Position numbers and translations under genes: made by a program. The notes beneath the pieces are model-generated. The model saw nothing but the letters and a program-made list of their open reading frames with translations. It was not told the origin of the DNA and did no database searches. From positions 1 through 64,000 of the forward strand of contig JAFREQ010000257.1 in NCBI GenBank assembly GCA_025331565.1: a stretch of DNA of 64,000 nucleotides, in the 5' to 3' direction. The stretch comes from Holacanthus passer. Its lineage: Eukaryota > Chordata > Actinopteri > Pomacanthidae. Shown piece after piece: positions 22,896 through 33,588 of this stretch (positions within the stretch are counted from its first letter, which is position 1; every line of letters begins with the position of its first letter).

Positions 22896-25800
22896 ATGAA
22901 GTGTCTGCAGCTCCTGTTCGTGTGTTGGTGCTCCAGCATCCCTGTAGGCACCAGCTGCATCAGAGGTACTGCTCACTGATTTTTCCATCTAAACTTATTC
23001 TGTGGGAAATGCTTTAAAAAGGCAGCTTGTGGTATATCTCATCTTGTGGCCTGTATTCACGTGATCAAATTCTCGCCTTCGTGTGATTAATTCTTCACAA
23101 GTGAATTTTACTGTCAAGCATCAGAGTCATCAACCACAGTAGGAGGTTTAATGGAAATTACAGAAATGTCAAGTGGTAATTCATATTGTCTGATTGTTAT
23201 CTATTATCTGTAGTTAACTTTAACATTTGAGTAACATTTTTATTGTGGAAAGCAATTAGTACATTTACTCATGTGCTGTAAAACTTTGAGGTATTTTGCT
23301 TAAGTGTTTCAATTTTTATGTAAGTTTATACTTTTATTACAATAAGTTTAAGATAAATTTTGTGCTCCACCACATTCATCTGACAGCTGAAGTTGTCGGT
23401 TATTTCATAAATTAAGTGATTAAGTAATTAAATTAAAGTGTATGATTTAAATGCTATACATTGTTAAAGGTTAAATCAGACGTTGGCTCATGTGTAGATG
23501 CAGCCACTTGTCAAATTTCAGGAGTTGTTAGCAGCTCGACCAAAGAGACATTTCAGATGGTTTCATTTGAAATAAATGGTCAAGGCCCAAAGATGAAAAA
23601 TTATCCAATGTTTCAAAATAGAAAAGATTATAGAGTTTTGAAAAAATATTAATATAACCTTTCTGTTTTAACTCTTTAATCACTTTACAACCCATTAGAT
23701 TTATCTTGTGACCCTGCGAAGCGTGCCCGATCTCTAGGCTGGAAACCACTGGACTAAACTGTATATAACATAGTTAAAACTAGCTCCACTTCAAACAGCT
23801 ACAACAGTAAAATGCTGCTTACAGGTTGATGAATCAGTAACAATTCTACTAATGTTATATATAATAATAATATAACACTCACTTATTGTTGTGAATTTCC
23901 CCACTGTTTTTGTGAATTTCCCCACTGTGGGACGAATAAAGGTTTATCTTATCTTATACTTAAGTATAGGATCTGAATTCTTCTTCCGCCACTGGATTAC
24001 TCAGTGTTACTTCTACTTACTCAGAGTAAATCAACTTATTATGTTTCTGTGTTGCACACATATATGTTAGCATGCAATGGTGTGACTTCAATAATTGTTT
24101 TTTTAATATCATAAATGGTGTGAAAATGTGCATGACAATCATCTTTTCTTCCCATTTCCTCAGTTGATGGATATTCATGTGTGACTCCCTACTGGGACAC
24201 AGTTACTTGTGTCTTGAACATCACTGGTAATCTCCTGCAACAGTCCAACTTCAGTCTCAGTTTCACTGACATATTTAGGTAATTGCATTTCTTCCAAAAT
24301 ACTTCAAAATTTACTTTAACGTACTTAAAGCTTGTGCTTGTTCCGCACACAAACGTTAATGTTGTGTTATTGTTTTTTAGTAGGAAAGTGGTTTCCTGTC
24401 CACTTGAAGTGATGAATCACAGTTTCCAGTTTGTCTGTAAAATCAAGAAAGATCATTTAGAGAGTTGGGATGAATATGACATAAAACTTTGTCATGAATC
24501 TGGCTGCCTTCCTATAACGGATCTATTTGAACCATCACAGAACAGTAAGTATGAATTAATTGCCATTCACACAAATTGTATGTGTCCGAGTGAAATTGTG
24601 ATATTTGATTAAGTACAGTAAATTTATTATTCAGGAGACACACTGAACAACAAATGTTAGGTAATGTCTTTGCAGAATGTTCTGTTTCTTATCAGAAAGA
24701 GTTTTGTATATGTAGATATGATTTGATAAATATTTGTCACCAGTTCAGCTGACACCCCCGCACGAAGTTAAGGTCCAAGAAACACCAGAGACTTTCAACA
24801 TCACTTGGAAAAGTGGGTATGAAAACCATGTGTACTTCAGCAGAAACCTTGACTACGAACTCTTACTTCAAACACCTGAAAGCAAGGAGAGCAAAGTAAG
24901 ATCCTCTGTCATAAATAGCCACACTTGAATGACAAGCTATAATAAGAAACAACAATATTCAAAAATGTATTTGATTGTTTCAACCTTTCTTCAGCCTCTC
25001 CGTCCTGATTCAAATGAGAAGTGTCTATCAGTTCAAAGATCGCAACTTAAACCAGATGCTATGTACTGTATTAAAGTGAGATCTATACCTGGCCATAAAG
25101 ACTATAGAGGCATTTGGAGTAAATGGAGTCCATCAACATGCTGGAAAAATGAAGCAGGAGAAGGTAAAGTACCACTTTTTCTGTAGTACAAAGGCTTCAA
25201 AGTGCTAATTGTCAATGATGCTGTCTTGCACTGTATTTGAGGTCTTTAAGTGTTGTTTATTGTATGAAAGAATTGAGTCAGAGTCTGAAACACCTCAGAC
25301 AAATCATTTCCACTTTTTTTTTTATCACTGCCTTTGTAGAATAATACAGAACATTCATGGGCATCTGCCACCTAATAGACAAACTGTCATCTCTGTAGTA
25401 TGACTCACTAATTCTGCATTATTTCATGAAGCTTTCTCAGAACAAGATAATATATTAGTCATTTTGACCAAATCTCTGGGCCCAGTGTGTATGGCTGTTG
25501 GAGTCTTGCTGTTTGTTTTCTGCAGTCCCACTGCAAGGTAATTTCTGTGCTACTTGAAACGTTGGTAAATGGGATGTTGACATAACTGTCATAATCTGCT
25601 CTGTTTTGTACCAAGCCTACGAAGTAAAATGTTAATCGTTGTGATCTTTAATGATATGCACGACAGAATGAAGATAAAAACTCTGTCCCACACGCCATCA
25701 CCCGCCCCTTTCTTCCAACCTCTTTTTCAACAACATGAAGGCAATCTCCAGGTGAGGTGATCGCACAATGTCCTCTCCATTCTCTGTCTTATTGTCTTAT

Positions 25801-27068
25801 TTTAGGAAACTACTACAAGACAAAAGCACAACACATTAGTAATGAATCCTGCAATAGCCACTAAATTTTTCACTTTTGCCTTTATATTTTCTACACAGAC
25901 AGTAACTTACTTCTTAATTGTCTGTGTTAGTCAAGAATGAGAAAAAAGAGAGACTACCAGAAGAGTTGGTGTAATGATCTGTGAGGGAATTTGGTTAAAC
26001 AAGAGTCTACAGCCACAGTACAGCCGAGGCTGATGGGAACAGTTTTGAAGGTATTTGGCCCATAAACCAAAGTTTTGACAAAGTCACAATTTGCCCTGCT
26101 TGAAGGTCAGGAGATCACAAGTGATTACAGTTCCTCCTGAGAGGGACATGAATATCCTCACCATATTTCCATAGCAATCTATCCAGTTACTCTCAAGTCA
26201 AAACCATGAATGTCAACCTCATGGTGGTGCTACAGGAAAGATCCTCCAAAGTTCGTATCATTAATTGTCTGGGGACCATGAATGTCTGTGCAAAATTTTG
26301 TGCCAATTCATCAAGTAAATCTTGGAATGATTTCACAGGATAAGTAAAACTTATGTACTACTACTACTTATGTCTAGCACTTTATGTAATAGTTGTTGAG
26401 ATATTTAATTACTTATTGGATCGGTGGTGAATAACATAAAGTAGTAATTTCACATAGCGTATGTGTATGTGCTATAGTGAAAATGAGTCATGCAGCTTTA
26501 TCTCACCTAATGTATTTCAATGCTTCTGAATTTGCAGGAATGGCTATCACCTCAAGGCAAATGTGTGCTAACATACAAAACTGAGATCTTGACAACCGAC
26601 GCTGTGATCGTTGTGCCGAAAACCATTACAGAGGACCCAGAGGAGAACCAGGACTTCCACAATCCTTCAGTGGCACAACTGCCGGTCACTCAGTGTCAAG
26701 CCTCCTATGTCGGTTTACCAGGGATACATGAGGCCTCCCCGCCTTTAACTACAGTCTGTCCAGGGCAAACGTCTTACACTGAGCTCCCTTGCTCTGTCTG
26801 GGGGGTTGGCTTTGGGAAAGTAGAAGTTGTCTCCCCTCCACCTAAAGATTTCTTCAACATCAGCCATGCAGACTCTGGCTGCAGCTGCGAGGACCTGACC
26901 CAAAGCCCAGAGTGCAGTTTACCAAGCAGTCCTGTCGACGTGAGTCCGCCACCATGTATCTGTACTGACTACTGCATTCTCAACAAAACAGCAGAGGGTT
27001 TCACCCCTGTTTTAGTGTCCAAAGGAAGCAGCCTGGATGTTTCATCTGACTCCCTGCAAGAGAATTAA
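22896..27068 (+). CDS. Class I cytokine receptor, probable interleukin-4 receptor alpha-like, 8 exons, 460 aa
   Basis: Exons: 22896-22965, 24164-24278, 24381-24544, 24744-24895, 24995-25163, 25441-25537, 25667-25751, 26538-27068. Exon phases are identical to il21r just upstream. Exon 1 is a signal peptide (MKCLQLLFVCWC). Exons 2-5 form the two-domain cytokine-binding module with N-linked sites (NIT) and WSKWS at residues 208-212. Exon 6 is the membrane span (about 236-252). Exon 7 carries box 1 (TPSPAPFFQPLF, about 265-276), close in form to mammalian IL-9R and IL-21R. The tail is short, with tyrosines in YVGL, YTEL and YCIL contexts and no YxxQ. The mammalian IL4R-IL21R pairing suggests il4r, but the box 1 resemblance leaves an IL-9R-like or second IL-21R identity open. 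Family assignment is firm; the exact ortholog is not. It should signal with JAK1 and the common gamma chain. Confidence 0.85.
23247..23993. repeat. Interspersed TACATTTACTCA element, copy B, with a nested retroelement tail
   Basis: Starts TGGAAAGCAATTAGTACATT and ends GGATCTGAATTCTTCTTCCG. A (TCTTA)n retroelement tail sits inside at 23891-23956, so the tail arrived after this element. It lies in intron 1 of the second receptor. Confidence 0.6.
23891..23956 (+). mobile_element. Retroelement 3' tail with a duplicated leading block
   Basis: GTGAATTTCCCCACTG appears twice, at 23891-23906 and 23911-23926, before GACGAATAAAGG and TTTATCTTATCTTATAC. Confidence 0.75.
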
Positions 27069-27420
27069 AGCTAAAGCGAAATTCACAATACTGGTGCTGG
27101 ACAGTATTGGCAGTATATTGCATTGCATGAAATCTATAAACCATTTGAATGTACCTCATCTTTGCCTTTTTATGAAGCAAACATTAACACAGCACACAAA
27201 GTACAGTAGGCTTCTGTCTTGGCTAACTTGCATATGTTACAACTGACGCGTTTGCTATACTGACTGCAGAATGTAACGACGTGTGAATGTGCATGATTTT
27301 CGCATCAGCTCTCTATGAAATGCTTCTTTTTTTTTTTAATGCATGCATTTTAATTTGTCTGTTTGTACTTTACCATCACTTTTTAATGAAGAATGAGTAA
27401 ATAAAGGGGCATTAAGTAAT
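27069..27420 (+). other. 3' UTR of the second cytokine receptor
   Basis: Non-coding, AT-rich and ending just after an AATAAA at 27400-27405 (GAGTAAATAAAGGGGC). A second AATAAA near 27535 sits in a CCCCATGGGGATCAATAAAG tail that looks like another retroelement end. Confidence 0.5.
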
Positions 27421-27867
27421 CTCTGAATTCAAAATCAAAGTCAAATGGGTAGCCTTGCATTTGATGGCTGACTTGAAATGCTTTTACATAATGAATGGAT
27501 CATCATCTATATACAGTATTTCCCCATGGGGATCAATAAAGAATAATCCCAATAAGAATCATTTTCTATTAATTTATCCACTCATGACAGCAAATGAATA
27601 TATCAGTGTTTCTTGAGGCATTGCTACTCACTGCAACTCTGAAAAGGAAGCGGATATATTTTGTAGTTGAATGTATCGTGGTCATCTCATGCTGTAGGTC
27701 AGTAGAAATCTATAAAACCTTTCACCTATGTTCACAATGTGTATAATTAAAGCTTGGTGTTTTGGACTTGGCTGTTTTACAATAATCATAAAAACACACT
27801 CAGTTGCCAGTTTACACACTTATACACAGTCTAATACAACAGCCCCATAATAAATCCTGCCTTTATG

Positions 27868-28430
27868 AGTGAGTAAGTCCATTTACTCTGTGTACATCTA
27901 CTACCTTTACTGTAGTAGTTACTTATTTCTTTTCAGATTAAGATTTTACTTTTTTTCAATACAACCCTTTTGGTTTGTGACCTCTTACATAAAAAGTGCC
28001 TGTTGGGCCCCTTGTAACGTTTCAGATGCCTTTGAGTTCCACGAGGATTTCCCCTCTTCTTATACTGTGGTTTCATATAAATCAAGATTTATCTTGTGAC
28101 CCTTTTGATGGGGCCGTGCAAAATACAAAACTACCTAATAATATATAGAGAAGTTAAAACTTGCACCACCTCCAGCAGCTGCAACATTAAAATGTTCACC
28201 TACACCACTGACATATTGATTCATCAGTATCAACAATCTAAAAACATGATATGATAATATGTCAGTCACAGAGGCCATTTTCAGTTACTTTTGATACTTT
28301 AAGTACATTTTGCTGATAACACTTTTTGAATTTTTCATGCAGACCGTTTACCTGTAATTGAGTATTTTTAAATTGTATTATTAGTACTTTTATTATGTTG
28401 CAGTTCCGTAAGAGTCCAGTAGGTAAAGTG
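27868..28430. repeat. Interspersed TACATTTACTCA element, diverged copy C
   Basis: GAGTGAGTAAGTCCATTTAC opens it, followed by AGATTAAGATTTTACTTTTT and a core shared with copies A and B (CCTAATAATATATAGAGAAG resembles TATATAACATAGTTAAAACT). More diverged, so its limits are approximate. Confidence 0.45.
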
Positions 28431-29273
28431 CAACTTTTTAGTCTGTTAACCTGAATGATACATAGCAGAAGATGAAGTAGAGCATTTTCCTGTTTGTCCC
28501 ACGTTTTTCTCCAACATGTGTGAGGTTTTTATCCTTCTGTGTGTTTTATTTGGCTTAAAACTGAGTCAGATGAAATTTCTGTCAGATACAAATCTGTTTC
28601 TTCAGAATGTGTCTGTGTCATTGTGTGGTCGTAGTGTTGTTATCTGTACATCTCAGTTAGCAAGTAACAGCGCGTAATATTATTAGTCACAACATATCTG
28701 GGTCGTCCCCATGTTTGCACGACAAGGACCATAGGAAATGAGGTCAGGGTGACTGTAGACGCTGATGGATGTGATGTGGACCTGACAGGGAGGCTGGACA
28801 GCAACATGGAGAAAAGTGAAGGTGAATGAAAGAGAGGTAAACTCAGATGAAGCTGTCAGTAAGGGCATGAAAACAGCCTTGCGAGTACAGAAGCATCAGA
28901 CAATATGAAATGAATGAATTCAGTATGTCTCCCTTGCAGAGCCACGTGTAGGTGTGGTCAGGAAATCCACCCACTCATTTTTCTATTCATTTATCTCTTC
29001 ATCTGCTGTAGGTGCTGAAACACCCACACAAATTTCCACCAGGTACCACGACACAGCGGAGGCTTTTCCCCACCAACATGCCCAGACTGAGAAACCTTCA
29101 TGGGAGGGCGAAGGAGCCGATGGAGGCCAGCCCTGTGGATGCATCAGCTCCCTTGTTGAAGAGGAGCTTTCTAGCTTGGAGACAGTCATTAAGGGGGAAG
29201 TGGGTGAGGGGAGTTTGATGGACCAGCAGGAGGGTCAATATTAACACAAGGAAAAACCAAAGGTGAGGTGAAC

Positions 29274-29320
29274 AAGATAAGATAAGATAGCTTTATTGAT
29301 CCCCTTCAGGGGAAATTCAC
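29274..29320 (-). mobile_element. Retroelement 3' tail, minus orientation
   Basis: AAGATAAGATAAGATAGC, then TTTATTGATCCCC, then GGGGAAATTCAC is the reverse complement of the TTTATCTTATCTT tail family. Confidence 0.75.
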
Positions 29321-29427
29321 TTGTTCCAGCAGCTGGCAGAACAGGCAAATAGTACTACTTATAGTACTCAAAAATAAAGTGGCAGTATCAATAGAACCAG
29401 AACAAAAGGTGAGCTCAGTGATATCAC

Positions 29428-30120
29428 CTGTCAATGTCGGTCAAGTGAGTAACATCAGTGATGAATAACTGGAACCTCTCAGCTGTGTCAGCAAAGTCAA
29501 ATCTACAAAACACAGACAAGACTGTTGTGGTATTGAATGCCACAAGAGCAGCTAGCAATGCCATGATGAACGTGATCTGCAGGGAATCAGTCTCCTTATC
29601 TGAAATTAATTTTTTGAAATGAAAGGCACAATAGGTTGAGTAATACAGGTGGTAAAACCTCTCCTCCCACACAGCTACAGGTTTTAGTCTGATACGGTGG
29701 GCAAATTGCCATGGGAACATTGTAAGGCTCAGGGTCTCAAGATGCTTCAAACAAAGTCAGATCTTATACGATGATCTAGCAGCCTCTGAGACCCCCTCTA
29801 GGGTTGAGTAATCCAACACCAGTGCCACCTGTTGCAGGCAGGTTTTAAACTTCTGTCTCAAGCGCACTTTTTTCATTTTTGACATGACTACTTCCACCAC
29901 TGTTTGTGTTTGCAAGCGAATGCAACACCATCCATGAATGGCTTTGAGGAGAGACCGAAAGTGGGCCGTTGGTTCTTGGAGAGAGGTCATGGAGGCCAGG
30001 AAGAGGGTTTTCGCCCCATCAGATATACAGGTACAAACACCTCTGCCTTTCAACATGGCAACCTGGTTTGTTTCAGACATGCTGAACTTTTGCATCCGTG
30101 ACAGCACTAACTTTGTAAAA
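29428..30120 (-). pseudogene. Exon-like reading frame with one TGA stop, unknown family
   Basis: On the minus strand an acceptor (ATATTTACAG) precedes 30120 and a donor (AG|GTGATAT) follows 29428. The 693 nt between them form one frame of 230 codons, phase 2 on both sides, interrupted only by a TGA at 29757-29759. The first half looks like a soluble region (MSETNQVAMLKGRG, SMTSLQEPTAHFRSLL). The second has a charged block (ERFYHLYYSTYCAFHFKK), then a hydrophobic stretch (ITFIMALLAALVAFNTTTVL), then DFADTAERFQLF. I do not recognise it. It may be an exon of a decayed gene, a retrocopy fragment, or a living exon whose TGA is a sequencing error, a polymorphism or a recoded codon. The nearby minus frame at 31122-31316 (FVILLFLRQLVPDVKHNF) could be part of the same relic. 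Confidence 0.4.
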
Positions 30121-32534
30121 CTGTAAATATGGCATGGTTACTGCATTTCCCCATGCCCTGATGTCACTGTAAAACTTTTCAGTTCTTAAATGTCTTGAAG
30201 GTCCCTAAAGTGTTCAAATGTGTAACTTAGTTAAAACTGCGTTCCTATCACTTAAGTTAACAGTAGAGAAAATGTAGTTTTTGATAGTCTGTTTAATCTG
30301 TTTAATAGTCTATACACTGTAGGATTTTTGTTTGAAAATGATGTTTGAAAGTTTATGTGTTAATAGTAATGAAGGAAAATGTCTCTCAGAGCAACAGTGT
30401 GTCTCACTGATGTATTTTTAATAATTATTGGACAACACTGGAGGAATAAGATGCATCAAAAGACTTACTGACACAAACGTGTTTTCACATATGAAAACAG
30501 CAGAAAATAAAGTGCGTGCTGCAGTAAATATAAAAGTCTTCCATCTGTTCTCCGTTTGGTTTGCTTATTAACAACCGCAGACAGCATGCAAAGTGCACGG
30601 CAGTAGGAGTATTTCCCTTGTTATGACTGTGAATGCAGCTCCATTAAGGTTCTCCAACATTTAAAAAAAAAAGCTCAAAAAATTTATACACAACCTCACT
30701 TTTCATTATGAGTGGTAACAAGTTTCTTCCAGTTTAAGTAGCAAGTTGCTGTTTCCTGTGTGCACTGGAGGGAAGTGCAAATCACTGTCTCCGAAGTATC
30801 TGTTTTTGAAGCAGTGATTTCACTATCAAGACCTACAGTGTGAAAAACCAACCTGCTGCAGCTGGTGGCTGTGTGTAACCACGGTGTAAAATTTTACTCC
30901 AATACTGTTTACAGTTTGAATAACTAACAGTGGTTAAGGTTTCGTTTTGCACTGCATTATACAGCAAAAGGATTTTTGTTACTGTCCTGTGAACACCATG
31001 TATCTCCAGAACATTAACTTTTTATTAGCTGAGATAAACAGTTCTGATTACTTACACTGAGGAATATCAACATGTTTTCTCAACGTGTCCACATGTTGGG
31101 TGGTCAGAGGTTAGTGCAATGCTATATCACTGAAATTGTAGAGGCCAGTTGAGCTTTGTTTTTCCTCTTTCCAAAATCTTGTGTGGAGTCACTCTTTAAT
31201 TGTTGTGTGAACACATAAAACTGTGCCTTGGTAAAATAAAGTCTCAAATTGGCAAAATTGTGTTTTACATCAGGAACTAATTGACGTAAGAATAACAAGA
31301 TGACGAACACGACCAAAAATCTGATGCCAGTTTTTTAATACTTATTATGTTTAAGTACTCTGTGAAATAGTCAGTACACTATAAAGCATCACCAATGTCA
31401 GTATGATTCATCGCCTGGACATCACAGATATCTGTAAAGAATTTCAGTCAGTGTGGAACACGGTGGCAAATTGACCGACAGAGAAACAGACAAACATTAT
31501 TGCTTAGTGTTATTTTTTCCCTTCATGTACCTTCTTCAGTCCGGTATCAGTTATTCAACATTTATAATAGAGTGCTCATAATTAACACATAGGAGTTGTT
31601 TTACAAATGTAATTAAGTTTTTTGCAACTAAAACACCATCAAGAATCAAATCTGTTACACTCATTATGAACAATTCATTCCACAATTTCAGATTTTGGCT
31701 GCAAATATGAACAATATTGAAAACAAAAACAGCAAATCCTCAGATGAACAAGTTGGTGGCAAACAATCTCAAACAGATGGCTTGTTTGATGCAATTCAGA
31801 ATGCTTTTTGATTTAAAATTAACCAGATTCTGTGTTTGCAGTGAATTCTCAGTCTCATCTTGTCCAAAAAGATAATGTGCTCAGACAAAAAAAAGCGGCA
31901 TGTCATTGACCAAGATATTTTCTGTTTCAAATTCTGTATTTTGAATCCAGAGAAAGAAACAGATGCCGCCCGCATGAGAGCGAGGAAGAGGAAGTTGTTG
32001 TGATGAAACCTTGTATGACCCAGCCCTCCGCTCCTAAAATAACCGCTTCAGTCAGGCATATTTCAGCTCACCACAGCCACAGAGGCAGCGCTTAAATGGC
32101 TCCCGAACTTCAAGCTTAAATGCACAAGACATGCCAGGAGCAGACATGCATCACTATGTCAGCTCAAAACCCACATGTGACCGTAAGGGTTAAAAGTCTT
32201 TTGTATTTTTTTTTTTTATTGTTAGTAGTAGCTGTCCTGTCTTTTTACAATAATAGAATAGATTAAGATGTGTGTCTAAGTTTAACTTTACATTACAATA
32301 CCATCATGTCAATAATGTGTTCATATGATACTGTAGGGTGTCTACATGTCCTGGAATATCTTAAAATGTTACTGGCCCAATTTAAAGTTTTAAATACAGT
32401 TCAGTTACATGTTTAAGTCTTGAATTAAATCCTTAGAGGTTGTAATTTTTTATGCAATGCAACACTAAATTGACACACACTTTGCACCACAGAATTATCT
32501 TCTTTCTCCTTCTCAATGTCAATAAAGTTTATAT
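30121..32534. other. Non-coding stretch
   Basis: AT-rich, with no plus-strand gene signal. It contains the minus-strand hydrophobic frame at 31122-31316, whose status is unclear. Nothing else I can name. Confidence 0.5.
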
Positions 32535-32906
32535 TAAAGGAACAGAGTAATAGAGCTTCCAGAGTCAGTTCTTACACCTCAAGCTTACTCCAACAAATAT
32601 AGGCACATTAATCAGACAGAAGACACAAGAAGGACGCCTGCTGCCACCCACCAGTCACAGCTAGTATTGCTTCTGACCATTGACCTCATTCATCTGCTGA
32701 CTGGCACAGAGAAAGAGACACAGTTGGTGTTAAACTCACCTGGAGTGCCGCTCTGTGAACCTCCAGATGTTGGGACGCTTCCTCTTCTGCTTCAGTCATT
32801 ACAAGACTTAAGAAGTTTGGAGCAAAGGCTGTCTACCAAACCAGAGCTGAAAAAAATGAATCACAGAGAAGTTCACTCACTCTTCACGTCCACTCATTTT
32901 TTTTAG
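32535..32906 (+). other. Unassigned open frame, possibly an exon
   Basis: About 123 codons open from just after a TAA to the stop ending at 32906. The content looks protein-like: IELPESVLTPQAYSNKY, then LLLTIDLIHLLTGTEKE, then LNSPGVPLCEPPDVGTLP, then LLLQSLQDLRSLEQRL. There is no convincing donor. It could be a lone terminal exon or a decayed fragment. No family recognised. Confidence 0.25.
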
Positions 32907-33588
32907 ACTCAAGTTTACATGCAATAATAAGAATGAAATAAGAATAAGAATGAAAATAGCAGCAAGAATGCCAGTCACTGATTCCAGCTTCTGATATGTG
33001 AAGTTTTGCCTGTTTCTCTATTTCAGATAACTGTATTTTGAAATAAATCTTTACATTTTGGACTGTGGGGGTGACAAAACAAGCAATTTGAAGGGATTTG
33101 ATGGAAATTTTATTTTTACATTTTGCAGACTACAAATTACAATTATCAAGTCAGTCAATCAAATGAGTCAATTACAAAAATAAAAAAAATCTTTATCTGC
33201 AGCTTGAACACCAAAAGTTTGTATGGCTTTAAATCACTATTAGAGCTGTGTTGTCGGTGTGAGCAGTCTTACGAGGCACCAGATGGCGCTGTGGCTACTG
33301 AACCAACATCCACTGACAGGAGATTGGGCCGAAGAAGAGAGCGACGCAGAAAGCAAACCTGCATCTCTGGTGTAGTAAATTCAACGTTAGCTTAAAGCAA
33401 GTCTGCGTTACTCTGTTGTTTTAAATTACAGAAAAGCTTTGAATTCGTGTGTTAAATGTGACTGAATTGTTTCTGACGGCCGTTTCTGGGCGGTTGGTGT
33501 CTCAGTGAGCCGCGTCTCGTCTGATAGCTTAGCATCCTTGCAGCTAGCCACTTAGCTTGCTAGCATCAAAACAGGCTGATTTCTGAAG

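Noticed and set aside
28954..29244. 96-codon frame (SSLVEEELSSLETVIKGE)
   Set aside because: Overlaps frames in two other phases, ends near a retroelement tail, has no donor or acceptor that fits a gene; kept as undecided but not annotated.
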